From Flavobacteriaceae bacterium UBA6268 (lineage in GTDB: Bacteria > Bacteroidota > Bacteroidia > Flavobacteriales > Flavobacteriaceae), in the NCBI GenBank assembly GCA_002440705.1, contig DJVA01000009.1, forward strand, positions 1-60,192: DNA of 60,192 nucleotides, read 5' to 3'. The notes below the pieces were generated by a model, which was given only the letters and a program-made list of their open reading frames with translations, ran no database searches and was not told the DNA's origin. Both the position numbers and the translations under genes were made by a program. Below are positions 52,212 through 60,192 of the stretch, one piece after another. Each line of letters opens with the position of its first letter. Within the stretch, counting starts at the first letter, position 1.

Positions 52212-54590
52212 TTATTTTTTTTGAACCAACCGCTTTCCAATCGCATAGGTTGCGAGCGTTGTAAATGCCACAATACTTATAGAACTCAATGGCATCAAAA
52301 TTGCAGCAATTACAGGCGATAGGCTTCCTGAAACGGCAAAACCAATCCCTATCAAATTGTACAAAAGTGAAAATACAAAGCTCCATTTAATGACTTGAAT
52401 CCCCCTTTTGGAACTTTCAAAAAAAGCTGGTAGGTCTTTGAAGCGCTTAGCATCCAAAATACCATCGCAAGCAGGAGAAAACACATTAATGTTTTCCGAA
52501 ACCACAATTCCTACATCACTCTGGGCCAAAGCCCCAGCATCATTAAGCCCGTCCCCAACCATCATTACTTTTCGGCCTTGCTTTTGTAATGACTTGATGA
52601 ACTGTAGTTTATCGTCCGGTTTTTGTTCAAAAAAGAGTTGGGCATTTGAAGGGAGGATCATTTCCAACCGATTTTTTTCACCATCGTTATCTCCCGATAA
52701 AATGACCAAGTCTTTATCTTTTCCCAATTTCCTGAAGACATCCATCAGCCCTTCCCGATACGTATTTTGAAATACATAACGCCCTTTATAGCCCTCATTA
52801 CTGCTTACATATACCGAGGTTCTATTTGCTTCTTGCTCCAAAAGGTCTGCCTTTACAAATGAGGCCGCTCCAATTTTAAGGTGTTGCTGGTTGTGGGATG
52901 CCAAGATCCCTTTTCCGGTAATTTCTTCAAAAGTATCCAGGGTCGTAATGTTATTTTTTTTCAACAAATCGTACAGCGCCCTGCTTAAGGGATGGTTGGA
53001 AGCACGGAGCGAACTGGTTAGGATTGCCGACTCTTCCTCCGAAAGCGGAACGCCCTCATAGCTAATTTCGCTTTTTTGATGGGTGGTAATGGTTCCTGTT
53101 TTATCAAAGACCACCATATCCACCTGGGCCATTTGTTCAATGATGTAGGCCTCCTTCAAATACAGTTGGTGTTTGCCAAAGATGCGCAACAAATTGCCCA
53201 GGGTAAAAGGCGAAGCCAGGGCCAAAGCACAAGGACAAGCCACAATGAGCACCGCCGTAAATACTTGAAATGCCTTGGAAGGATCCACAAATACCCAAAA
53301 GAGTGTTGCCAACAAGGACAATGAAAGTACCCCCAAAGTAAAATGCTTGCTAATCTTATCAGTTAATGACTGAAACAAGTGCTGTTTATTAACAGCGAAT
53401 ACTTCGTTGCTCCAAAGCTGTGTTAAGTAACTTTGTGCGACTCCCTTAACGGCCTCCACTTCAATAAGCCCCCCTTCCTGCCTTCCACCGGCAAATAATT
53501 TATCCCCAGAGTCTTTGTGTACTGGGATGGCTTCCCCAGTAACAAAACTATAATCGATGAAGGCTTCTCCCTTCAGCAGAATGGCGTCTACTGGAAGTAA
53601 CTCCTTGTTGCGGATCAACAACCGGTCCCCGGGATGAATTTCATAGACCGGAACCTGTTCCTCCACACGGTCCCTAACACGGGTGACTGCAATGGGGAAA
53701 TACGATTTGTAATCGCGTTCAAACGATAGGTAGGCATAGGTTTTCTGCTGAAAAAATTTGCCCAGCAAAAGAAAAAATACCAGCCCGGTCAAACTATCGA
53801 AAAAACCGGTACCCCAATCCATGCTAATTTCAAGGGTACTTCGAAGAAACAGGACAATGATTCCCAAAGCAATGGGCACATCTATATTGAGTATTTTGGA
53901 ACGAAGCCCTTTGTAGGCCGAAATAAAATAATCCTTTGCCGAGTAGCACACTACTGGCACTGAGTAGGCAAACATGAGCCATCGGAACACATGCTTAAAG
54001 CGATCCAGCCAGAATTCCTGCACCTGGAAGTATTCGGGAAAGGACAAGAACATGACGTTCCCAAAAGCAAAACCTGCAATTCCCAACTGGTAAATAAGGG
54101 TTCGGTTGATTTTTCGTTTTTTACCTTCTGCATTGTCCAACGAAATGTATGGTTCATACCCCAATTTGGATAAAAGGATCACCAAGTCCTTCAGCGTAAG
54201 TTCGTTGGCAGCAAACGTGATACGGACGGTTTTTTTGGGAAAATCCACTTGGGAGGTCCGCACCCCCGAATTTAGTTTTTGAAGGTTTTCCAATACCCAA
54301 ATACACGAGCTACAGTGAATGGAAGGTATTAGGAACGATACAATCTGGGTGCTGCCATCGTTGAACTCCAAAAGCTTTTCAACAATGGAGGCATGTTCCA
54401 GAAAATCAAATTTACCTTGAATATCCTGAGGGGATATCCCGGGTGTTTTTTCTAATTCGTAATAGTAGGAAAGGTCGTTTTCATTTAAGATGTCGTAAAC
54501 AGTCACACACCCATTGCAGCAAAAACTTTTGCCGTCGTGTTTTAATTCCTGTTCGTTACAAGGATCACCGCAGTGGTAACAATGCTCCAT
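52212..54590 (-). CDS. ccoI: Copper-translocating P1B-type ATPase, CcoI
   Basis: 792 residues. The N-terminus has a zinc-like cysteine cluster (CYHCGDPC, CCNGC) and one HMA domain with CSSC (about residue 97). Eight helices include CPC in the transport helix (VACPCALALAS). Phosphorylation site DKTGT has Asp496; hinge GDGLNDAGAL and HP motif (NHPLSRALY) are present. It exports copper to the periplasm for assembly of the cbb3 oxidase. The gene lies upstream of ccoS on the same strand, with a separate promoter. Confidence 0.95.
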   Translation of the reverse strand: MEHCYHCGDPCNEQELKHDGKSFCCNGCVTVYDILNENDLSYYYELEKTPGISPQDIQGKFDFLEHASIVEKLLEFNDGSTQIVSFLIPSIHCSSCIWVLENLQKLNSGVRTSQVDFPKKTVRITFAANELTLKDLVILLSKLGYEPYISLDNAEGKKRKINRTLIYQLGIAGFAFGNVMFLSFPEYFQVQEFWLDRFKHVFRWLMFAYSVPVVCYSAKDYFISAYKGLRSKILNIDVPIALGIIVLFLRSTLEISMDWGTGFFDSLTGLVFFLLLGKFFQQKTYAYLSFERDYKSYFPIAVTRVRDRVEEQVPVYEIHPGDRLLIRNKELLPVDAILLKGEAFIDYSFVTGEAIPVHKDSGDKLFAGGRQEGGLIEVEAVKGVAQSYLTQLWSNEVFAVNKQHLFQSLTDKISKHFTLGVLSLSLLATLFWVFVDPSKAFQVFTAVLIVACPCALALASPFTLGNLLRIFGKHQLYLKEAYIIEQMAQVDMVVFDKTGTITTHQKSEISYEGVPLSEEESAILTSSLRASNHPLSRALYDLLKKNNITTLDTFEEITGKGILASHNQQHLKIGAASFVKADLLEQEANRTSVYVSSNEGYKGRYVFQNTYREGLMDVFRKLGKDKDLVILSGDNDGEKNRLEMILPSNAQLFFEQKPDDKLQFIKSLQKQGRKVMMVGDGLNDAGALAQSDVGIVVSENINVFSPACDGILDAKRFKDLPAFFESSKRGIQVIKWSFVFSLLYNLIGIGFAVSGSLSPVIAAILMPLSSISIVAFTTLATYAIGKRLVQKK

Positions 54591-54612
54591 GGGGGTTTAA
54601 TAAATGAAAGCA

Positions 54613-54655
54613 CAAAGTTGGATGCTTAAATATAAGGAAACTATGACATTTGTCA
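54613..54655 (-). promoter_or_regulatory. Crp/Fnr-type site between ccoI and usp, with ccoI promoter
   Basis: On the minus strand TGACAAATGTCA (54644-54655) is a perfect palindrome of type TGAY-N4-RTCA. CAACTTTG (54613-54620) is the probable minus-7 element and ends 36.5 bases from the centre. On the plus strand a minus-7 element TACCTTTA (54710-54717) may serve the divergent usp gene, with the palindrome at about minus 73. Confidence 0.6.
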
Positions 54656-54736
54656 CTAGGGAGGAACGGAATAATGACCCACATCATTTAAAATATTCGT
54701 GCTTGTACGTACCTTTATGCTTCAACTCAATGCCTT

Positions 54737-55546
54737 ATGAAACGGATCCTTCTTCCCACAGATTTTTCGGAAAATTCCAAAAATGCCATTCGTTATGCCT
54801 TGGAACTCTTTAAAGGGGTTCCTTGCTCCTTTTTTGTGCTGAATGTGCAAAAACCTTCAGAATACCTTACGGAAGATATCTTAACAGAACCTACTTCCGG
54901 AACTATTTACAATGCCATTGCCATGGATAACAAAAAACAATTGGAAGCATTGGTAGTCGAGCTTTCGGAAACCAGTGCTTCCGAGCCTTTTTCGTTTGAA
55001 GGGCTGTTTGATTTCGATAATTTGGCCGATGCCATGCAGCAGGCCATCAATGCCAAAAGCATCGAACTGGTAGTTATGGGAACCAATGGGGCCACCGATG
55101 CCGAGGAGGTCATTTTCGGAAGCAATACCCTGCAGGTCATCCGTAATGTGCAATGCCCCATCCTAGCCATTCCAGAAGGGTACCATTTTGAATCCCTCTC
55201 AAAAATACTGTTTACCTACAAAGGGGAAGATCATTTCCATCCACAGGCATTTCAGCCGCTGCATTCCATCATCAATGGCCGGAAGGTTTCCCTGGAGGTT
55301 TTGTGCATGGGCCATCATGAATCCCTGCCTGGAGTTGATGCCTTGGAAGTCTTTTCCGAAATTACCTATCATTACATGGAAGGAATGGGTACCGCCGAAG
55401 CGGTAAATGCCTATGAGCAGCTATTGCCTGTTCAGATGCATGTTGTTTTCATGAAACCTAAATCGCTTTTCCAAAGGATTTTTTCGGGCAGTGAATTGTC
55501 TAAGATCAGCTACCAAAGCCGGATTCCCCTTTTGGTGCTTAAATAA
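54737..55546 (+). CDS. Tandem universal stress protein
   Basis: 269 residues with two UspA-type domains. The first starts KRILLPTDFSENSKNAIRYA and contains the nucleotide motif G-x2-G-x9-G-S (GTNGATDAEEVIFGSN), so it probably binds ATP. The second domain (about 145-269) has degenerate motifs. It diverges from ccoI and shares the Crp/Fnr-type site. Homologues are induced by oxygen and energy limitation; in this window two other usp genes lie further downstream. Confidence 0.88.
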   Translation: MKRILLPTDFSENSKNAIRYALELFKGVPCSFFVLNVQKPSEYLTEDILTEPTSGTIYNAIAMDNKKQLEALVVELSETSASEPFSFEGLFDFDNLADAMQQAINAKSIELVVMGTNGATDAEEVIFGSNTLQVIRNVQCPILAIPEGYHFESLSKILFTYKGEDHFHPQAFQPLHSIINGRKVSLEVLCMGHHESLPGVDALEVFSEITYHYMEGMGTAEAVNAYEQLLPVQMHVVFMKPKSLFQRIFSGSELSKISYQSRIPLLVLK

Positions 55547-55547
55547 T

Positions 55548-56177
55548 CTATTCCTTCAGGAGGATACGCTGTTTCTTTAACTCCTTCAGCAAGGTAGTGA
55601 TGTAGCTTTGAATGGCCGCCTCAGGCGATTGGGTTTCGGTAAGGTCGATATGGGCCTTCCAACGCAGTTCCCTTTGTTTATCGGGGCAAATGCAATACAC
55701 CAAAGCTTCTGCGTGATACACCGTATAGGTCTCCCATTGGCTGGTCTTATAGGCATCCTGATGCTGAAAGTAATAGTCCTTAAAATTGGAGGCATCCTTG
55801 AAATTTCCACTGTGTTGTTCTGTAAGGGTTACTTTATCTTGTGAACCAGTGACTTGGGAAACGACAATTGCATCAAACCCAGCGTTCAACAACTGCATTT
55901 CGATTTGGTCCAACGCAGTGGTGTCTAAAGTAGTCTTGGCAAATACCTCTTCAAAAAAATCAATGCTTCGAACGGCATCGACCTCTTTTTGCTCTAGCGA
56001 CTGTGCGAGCCGTTCTTCAAAGAGCTTGCGCAGCCCCTCGTCGGGGGTCATTCCAACAATCAACACTTTTTGTGCTTCAAACGAATGGTATTCTGGATTA
56101 GACCATTGGTACACCACTTTGGAAGGGGCACAAGCATTCAAAAGCAGTAAAACGAAAAGTACAGCAATCTTTTTCAT
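55548..56177 (-). CDS. DUF4136-like lipoprotein
   Basis: 209 residues. Lipobox LNAC (Cys16). The remainder follows the DUF4136-like layout: YQWSNPEYHSFEAQKVLIVG, FEERLAQSLEQKEVDAV and a C-terminal helix LLKELKKQRILL. It lies 38 bases after hsp20 on the same strand, so it is likely in one operon with it. Function unknown; it probably sits in the outer membrane or periplasm. Confidence 0.75.
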   Translation of the reverse strand: MKKIAVLFVLLLLNACAPSKVVYQWSNPEYHSFEAQKVLIVGMTPDEGLRKLFEERLAQSLEQKEVDAVRSIDFFEEVFAKTTLDTTALDQIEMQLLNAGFDAIVVSQVTGSQDKVTLTEQHSGNFKDASNFKDYYFQHQDAYKTSQWETYTVYHAEALVYCICPDKQRELRWKAHIDLTETQSPEAAIQSYITTLLKELKKQRILLKE

Positions 56178-56215
56178 GGTAAAAGGGCAGCGATTTCTCG
56201 CTGCCCCAACTTGCG

Positions 56216-56659
56216 TTATGAAATTTTAATCCTCTTTTTAATGGGTTCTTTGGAAACATCCAATTTCATAAGGTTTAACTTAAGGATCCCGTGTTCGTAA
56301 TGCGCCTTAATGGCTTTGTCGGGATTCACGGTGCTTGGCAATTGGATTTTTCGTTCGAACTCGTCATATGAGAATTCTTTACGGGTATAACCTTCGGCAT
56401 TTTCATCCACAAATTCTTTGGTTTTGTGGGCCCAAACCCGAAGTAAATCTTTTTCCAGGGAGATTTCGATCTCATCTTTGGAAAATCCTGGAATGGCCAG
56501 CTCGATGTCGAAGTGATCTTCACTTTCTTTAACATTCATTGCTGGTAAGTTCATTGGACGATTGAAGAAATCGTCATCGAGAAATGCGTTGGTTTCGAAC
56601 CAAGAAGGCAAACCACTCTCGATAAGTGGGAACCTTCTGTTGACTTTTGTGAGTGTCAT
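56216..56659 (-). CDS. Hsp20 / alpha-crystallin small heat-shock protein
   Basis: 147 residues from the ATG at 56659 (the longer frame to 56731 crosses the promoter). The alpha-crystallin domain spans about 40-130 with ESEDHFDIELAIPGFSKDEI, the beta-strand YTRKEFSYDEFERKIQLP and the conserved HGILKLNLMK (GxL motif). The C-terminus ends in an I-x-I-like KKRIKIS. It holds unfolding proteins under stress. A Crp/Fnr-type site lies upstream. Confidence 0.93.
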   Translation of the reverse strand: MTLTKVNRRFPLIESGLPSWFETNAFLDDDFFNRPMNLPAMNVKESEDHFDIELAIPGFSKDEIEISLEKDLLRVWAHKTKEFVDENAEGYTRKEFSYDEFERKIQLPSTVNPDKAIKAHYEHGILKLNLMKLDVSKEPIKKRIKIS

Positions 56660-56694
56660 GATACATGATTTTTTAGGTTCCACAAATAAGTAGG

Positions 56695-56737
56695 TGAAGG
56701 TACAGCGCAAAGCCAAAAAAAAATATGACAAATATCA
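56695..56737 (-). promoter_or_regulatory. Crp/Fnr-type site upstream of hsp20
   Basis: On the minus strand TGATATTTGTCA (56726-56737) fits TGAY-N4-RTCA. Using the spacing seen at hemN, ccoS and ccoI, the minus-7 element is TACCTTCA (56695-56702), weaker than usual (four of six fixed positions). Confidence 0.5.
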
Positions 56738-56759
56738 GTTTTTGAAGCAATTTATGCTA

Positions 56760-58130
56760 TTAAACCAAAACATCGAAAGTTTCGAACAAGGTGGGTATGT
56801 GGACGTTCCATCCATGGGTTTGTTCAATTTTGGATCGTAGGGCATCCAAGGCGGTCGGTTCACCATGCACCAAGAAAACATGCTCGGGGATATTCTTGAT
56901 ATCATACAGCCAATGAAGCAAGTCTCCTTGGTCGCCATGAGCCGATAAACTTTCCAAATGATGCACTTGCGCTTTGACCGTACAATACTTTCCAAAAAAT
57001 TTCACCTCATGGGTGCCCTCCAATAATTGACGCCCTCGGGTCCCTTCGGCCTGAAAGCCCACCAAAACAATTTGGGTAGTTGGCTTGCCAATCAATTGTT
57101 TGAGGTACGTAAGGACACGGCCTCCAGAAACCATCCCACTACCTGCAATCACCACTTTAGGTCGCGGGTCATCAATGGTTTCCCAAGTTTCCTTGTAGGA
57201 AGAAACAATTTGCATGTGCTTTTGAATGGCGCGTATATGATGACCTTCCAGTCGGTGCCATTCTGGACACTGTTCAAAAACCTGTGTGACATCATTTCCC
57301 ATGGGGCTGTCCACAAATATGGGAATGTTTGGGATGGCATTTTCTTGGTACAATTGATACAATAAAAACATCAGCATCTGAAGTCGTTCCACCGCAAAGG
57401 AGGGAATGATCAATGTACCCCTTTGGTGAATGACTTCATGAATTCTTTCTGCAAAAAAGCTTGCCGCGTCCTCTTTAGGGTGTAGTTTGTTGCCATAGGT
57501 GCTTTCCAAGAAGAGGTAATCGGCCCAACGAGGGCGTTCTGGCGGATACAACAGTAAATCTTCCTGCCTTCCCACATCCCCTGAAAAAACAAAAGTCTTT
57601 TCAAAAATTTCCAATTCGATGAAGGTGGCCCCCAAAATATGCCCATTGTAACGAAAGCGGCAACGGATATTGGGTGTTAGACCCAGCCAAGAATCTTTTT
57701 CACAACTATTGAAATGCAATAGTGTAGCTTCGGCCTGTTCCATGGAAAAAAAAGGGAGCGCAGGTTTGTGGGTTGAATATCCTTCTTGGTTGGCCTTTTC
57801 AGCCTCCTCTTCATGAATCTTTGCACTGTCGCGCAAAATGATTTCAGCTATTTGCAAGGTAGGTGCGGTACCCCATATTTCCCCAGTGAAACCTTGTTGA
57901 AGCAATCGCGGCAAGTAGCCTGTATGGTCCAAATGCCCATGGGTAAGCAACACCCAATCAATTTTTGATACGTCTACCGGTAAAGCTTCCCAGTTGTGCA
58001 GCCGTAGCGCTTTCAGTCCCTGAAAAACACCGCAATCCACCATCAAGTTGCCCTCGGGAGTTTCCAATAAGTATTTTGAACCCGTTACGGTTCCGGAGGC
58101 ACCCAAAAAGTGAATGGTTACTTTCTTCAT
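56760..58130 (-). CDS. Beta-CASP metallo-beta-lactamase-fold hydrolase (RNase-like)
   Basis: 456 residues from the ATG at 58130 (a GTG/ATG upstream at 58148 overlaps the previous gene). The MBL motif LTHGHLDHTG has His64, His66, Asp68 and His69; the beta-CASP segment is SGMVSGGRVLTYLKQL and the C-terminal RMMBL domain has LSAHGDQGDLLHW. This is the family of metallo-RNases (RNase J / CPSF-73-type); the enzyme probably trims or degrades RNA. It follows the ATP-cone gene by one base, in an operon with stress proteins. Confidence 0.88.
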   Translation of the reverse strand: MKKVTIHFLGASGTVTGSKYLLETPEGNLMVDCGVFQGLKALRLHNWEALPVDVSKIDWVLLTHGHLDHTGYLPRLLQQGFTGEIWGTAPTLQIAEIILRDSAKIHEEEAEKANQEGYSTHKPALPFFSMEQAEATLLHFNSCEKDSWLGLTPNIRCRFRYNGHILGATFIELEIFEKTFVFSGDVGRQEDLLLYPPERPRWADYLFLESTYGNKLHPKEDAASFFAERIHEVIHQRGTLIIPSFAVERLQMLMFLLYQLYQENAIPNIPIFVDSPMGNDVTQVFEQCPEWHRLEGHHIRAIQKHMQIVSSYKETWETIDDPRPKVVIAGSGMVSGGRVLTYLKQLIGKPTTQIVLVGFQAEGTRGRQLLEGTHEVKFFGKYCTVKAQVHHLESLSAHGDQGDLLHWLYDIKNIPEHVFLVHGEPTALDALRSKIEQTHGWNVHIPTLFETFDVLV

Positions 58131-58131
58131 C

Positions 58132-58959
58132 TTAGTATCGATTGGCAAGCATCTTCATTTCGTTCATGATGCGATCTTTTCGTTGTTCCGAAATCCCCAA
58201 GTGATCCAAATAGAAATGCTTTTGCAGCAATTGACGACACAGTACCACATCCCGTTCCAATAAAAACCCTTTTTCCCTTTCGCTCATCAAGGTCGAAACG
58301 GTAATGGGATACAGCCCCAAACGATCGATACGGTCTTTCAAACTATTTCCCTTTGGAAAATCCCAGCTTAATAAGAAGAGCCCTACGCAGGTTCCAAACG
58401 CCACTGCGTCCTGCGTAAATTGGGTATTGGTTACCACCCAACCCTCGTTGGGCGAGTTCCCCGATGGATCATTTAAAATATCCATGTAACGGGAATGGAT
58501 GTACAGTGGAACCTTAACGTCGCATTTTCGCGACGGATCTCCGTGGAATTTACATTCGGCCACAATGTATTGCCCATTCTTTTTGGCAACCACATCTACT
58601 TCATGAGAAACGCATTTTCCTTGAAAGTACTGCCCTACGGCCACTTCGTAACCCGAATATTCCAACAAGGCCGCCACAAAACGTTCAAAGGGAAATCCGG
58701 TAGGGCCCAACTCGTAAATCGCCTTTTTGAGTTTGTACTTTGAAGCAAAAATAGATTTTCGCTTTTTTAACATCGCAAAAGCCCTATTGTAAATTTCCTG
58801 GGTGGAAATGCCTTGATAGAGTTCGTCCCTTACCCTATCGAGAATTTCTTGAATGGTCTTTTGATCTGCCCCACTCCGCTGCAAGGATTTTCGAAGTTTG
58901 GGCAATGAAAATTTGACTCTCTGTCCGGAAGCCTTCTGAATTTCCATCAGGTTTTTCAT
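58132..58959 (-). CDS. ATP-cone plus PD-(D/E)XK nuclease-like protein
   Basis: 275 residues. An ATP-cone domain (about 5-90: KASGQRVKFSLPKLRKSLQR and ELYQGISTQEIYNRA) is followed by a restriction-endonuclease-like domain (about 90-190). The catalytic core reads E120-x-D122, then E135-C-K137 (SHEVDVVAKK and IVAECKFHG), an intact PD-(D/E)XK signature. The C-terminal region (about 190-275) is helical. The ATP-cone normally senses dATP/ATP in ribonucleotide reductase, so nuclease activity may depend on nucleotide levels. It lies three bases after usp and one base before the MBL gene. Confidence 0.78.
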   Translation of the reverse strand: MKNLMEIQKASGQRVKFSLPKLRKSLQRSGADQKTIQEILDRVRDELYQGISTQEIYNRAFAMLKKRKSIFASKYKLKKAIYELGPTGFPFERFVAALLEYSGYEVAVGQYFQGKCVSHEVDVVAKKNGQYIVAECKFHGDPSRKCDVKVPLYIHSRYMDILNDPSGNSPNEGWVVTNTQFTQDAVAFGTCVGLFLLSWDFPKGNSLKDRIDRLGLYPITVSTLMSEREKGFLLERDVVLCRQLLQKHFYLDHLGISEQRKDRIMNEMKMLANRY

Positions 58960-58962
58960 TTC

Positions 58963-59814
58963 TTAGCTGCCATGGTCGTGTAGCGCAAGCACGGGAACTT
59001 TGGCATGCATCCCCAATTCCTTCACCATGGGTGTTCTAAACAAGTTGGTAAAAAATGTATGCTTCTTATTAACAAAAGCAATCATGCCACTATCCCTGCT
59101 TTGTGCAAAAACTTCGACCGCTTCATTGAGATTTTTGTTATCCAGGGAATGGAAGCTGTATTCCAACCCTTCAAAACAACTTTCCAGCAACTCCTTATAG
59201 TTTTGTTGTTCTTCATCCAGAGCCGATTCCCTCACTAGGTGCACGATACGGATGGGCGCCTCAACCAATTGGGCTATGGCTACCAATGCGTGCATTTCTT
59301 GCATTTTGAAATGCGTCTTGAACCCTGTAGGAAATACAATTTCATTAATGGGCTGGAAAATGGTGTTTGGGGGTATCGCTAATACTGGACAGTTCCGTAT
59401 TTTTTCCATCACCAGTACCGTATTGCTTCCAAATACCACATTCAAGGCATCGGCCGCACCTTTTGTACCCATCACAATCAAATCGATGTCCTTTAACTCG
59501 ACGATGTCTTTGAGGGCATCTATCAAATTGTTTTGCTGGGAAAGGGTTGCAAAGGAGTGCCTGTCGGATTCATCCCTAAACGACAGCTGGGTTAAGATTT
59601 TTTCAAGTCCTTTTTCCGAATTTTCCTTGAGTTTATCGAAGAGGTTTCCATCCAATTGTGGCACCATGATATTGTCGGTAGCATAATCGGTAAGGCTATA
59701 GACGTTCAAAATGTAAAATTCACACGGAACCTTTTCGAACAAATCCACGGCGTACGCGATGGCATCATACGCATTTCTGGAAAAGTCGGTTGGGATGAGG
59801 ATTTTCTTTTTCAT
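58963..59814 (-). CDS. Tandem universal stress protein
   Basis: 283 residues with two Usp domains. First domain: KKKILIPTDFSRNAYDAIAYA, with nucleotide-binding G-x2-G-x9-G-S (GTKGAADALNVVFGSN). The second (about 150-283) ends FRTPMVKELGMHAKVPVLAL. Similar to the protein at 54737-55546. It is in an operon with the partial usp upstream and with the ATP-cone nuclease and MBL genes downstream. Confidence 0.88.
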   Translation of the reverse strand: MKKKILIPTDFSRNAYDAIAYAVDLFEKVPCEFYILNVYSLTDYATDNIMVPQLDGNLFDKLKENSEKGLEKILTQLSFRDESDRHSFATLSQQNNLIDALKDIVELKDIDLIVMGTKGAADALNVVFGSNTVLVMEKIRNCPVLAIPPNTIFQPINEIVFPTGFKTHFKMQEMHALVAIAQLVEAPIRIVHLVRESALDEEQQNYKELLESCFEGLEYSFHSLDNKNLNEAVEVFAQSRDSGMIAFVNKKHTFFTNLFRTPMVKELGMHAKVPVLALHDHGS

Positions 59815-59832
59815 TACGAGGATTTTGTATGA

Positions 59833-60192
59833 TTATCTGGGTAAATTTTGTAGAACCAAGAATGGGATTTGGCTGCCAAGGCTCATTTTTTCAATTTTGG
59901 ACGTATGCAGTACGTGCTCCAAATACGAATGGCGCGAGTTGACCATGACCAGGAAATCGACTGGTGTTTTTTCCATAAAATCATGGATGGCCCAAGTAAC
60001 GTCATCCTCCTTCAATTGTATTTCTTCGCATTGGTTTTCCTCCAAACAGGAGACCAAAAACTGCTTATTATCTTCTTGCCTGAAAGAACGCTTGTCAAAT
60101 TTTGAAACGTAAAGCAAGGTAATCTTTGTCGTAAAATTTTTGGCCAAGGTACTAAGCAATTTCAACTCCCTTCTCTTATAGGGCACCAAATA
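59833..60192 (-). CDS. Universal stress protein, C-terminal part (cut by window edge)
   Basis: The open frame runs off the window; at least 119 residues are seen. The end of the second Usp domain has VDFLVMVNSRHSYLEHVLHT and EKMSLGSQIPFLVLQ, typical of flavobacterial tandem Usp proteins. A TTG at 60189 could be read as a start but the frame continues upstream, so the gene is truncated by the window. It lies 18 bases before the next usp, so a stress operon begins upstream of the window. Confidence 0.75.
   Translation of the reverse strand, partial: YLVPYKRRELKLLSTLAKNFTTKITLLYVSKFDKRSFRQEDNKQFLVSCLEENQCEEIQLKEDDVTWAIHDFMEKTPVDFLVMVNSRHSYLEHVLHTSKIEKMSLGSQIPFLVLQNLPR

Noticed and set aside
1..60192. 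tRNA, rRNA, CRISPR array, transposase, prophage or restriction system
   Set aside because: I looked for the sequence signs (acceptor-stem inverted repeats with CCA ends, regular spaced repeats, DDE or tyrosine-recombinase motifs) and found none. The PD-(D/E)XK protein has no methylase partner.

Overview
The window is a chromosomal segment from a member of the Bacteroidota, most likely a marine-type Flavobacteriaceae. Four signs point there. Promoters have the TAnnTTTG minus-7 element. Two secreted proteins end in a type IX secretion (T9SS) sorting domain. The cbb3 oxidase has a fused CcoN-CcoO subunit and a single-haem CcoP. Many flavobacterial families occur (DUF4870/PadR/PspC/DUF2807, MoxR/DUF58/DUF4129/DUF4350, TonB receptor with a carboxypeptidase-like N-terminus). 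I see no rRNA, tRNA, CRISPR array, transposase or integrase.

Layout. 1-2133: AT-rich accessory cassettes, each a small membrane or lipoprotein gene, separated by related noncoding junction repeats; a broken copy of the third cassette gene lies at 7510-7721. 2292-9735: mixed metabolic genes (GH13 lipoprotein, flavin-barrel protein, SPFH/NAD-kinase-like pair, glyoxalase-fold lipoprotein, alpha/beta hydrolase). 9866-16449: secreted esterase, TonB receptor, DUF1028-T9SS protein, class III nucleotidyl cyclase, repeat protein. 16515-19906: ECF sigma factor with a membrane partner, PlsC-like acyltransferase, Nudix hydrolase, cyclophilin lipoprotein. 19907-26773: a MoxR cluster (RDD, SpoIIM, DUF4129, DUF4350, MoxR ATPase, DUF58). 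26896-35843: DUF2141, OxyR, small conserved protein, DUF4442, LRR-T9SS protein, PadR/PspC envelope operon, thioredoxin reductase.

36068-44051 is the most unusual part. Two convergent two-gene units abut at 40239/40240. One encodes an exported protein with the C-terminal layout of glucan-water-dikinase-type enzymes (phosphohistidine domain, then ATP-binding domain) plus a beta-lactamase-fold protein. The other encodes another beta-lactamase-fold protein plus an ATP/ADP-translocase-like transporter fused to HEAT repeats. A nucleotide carrier beside an exported ATP-dependent phosphotransferase suggests an envelope system that uses nucleotides outside the cytoplasm. This is inference.

44229-60192 is a low-oxygen and stress block: hemN, the cco (cbb3 oxidase) genes with maturation factors, the copper ATPase, three universal stress proteins, Hsp20, a beta-CASP metallo-hydrolase and an ATP-cone/nuclease protein. 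Four palindromes of the form TGAY-N4-RTCA lie upstream of hemN, ccoS, ccoI and hsp20. In every case the centre lies 36.5 bp before the end of the presumed minus-7 element, the geometry expected for a Crp/Fnr-type activator. The regulator gene is not in the window.
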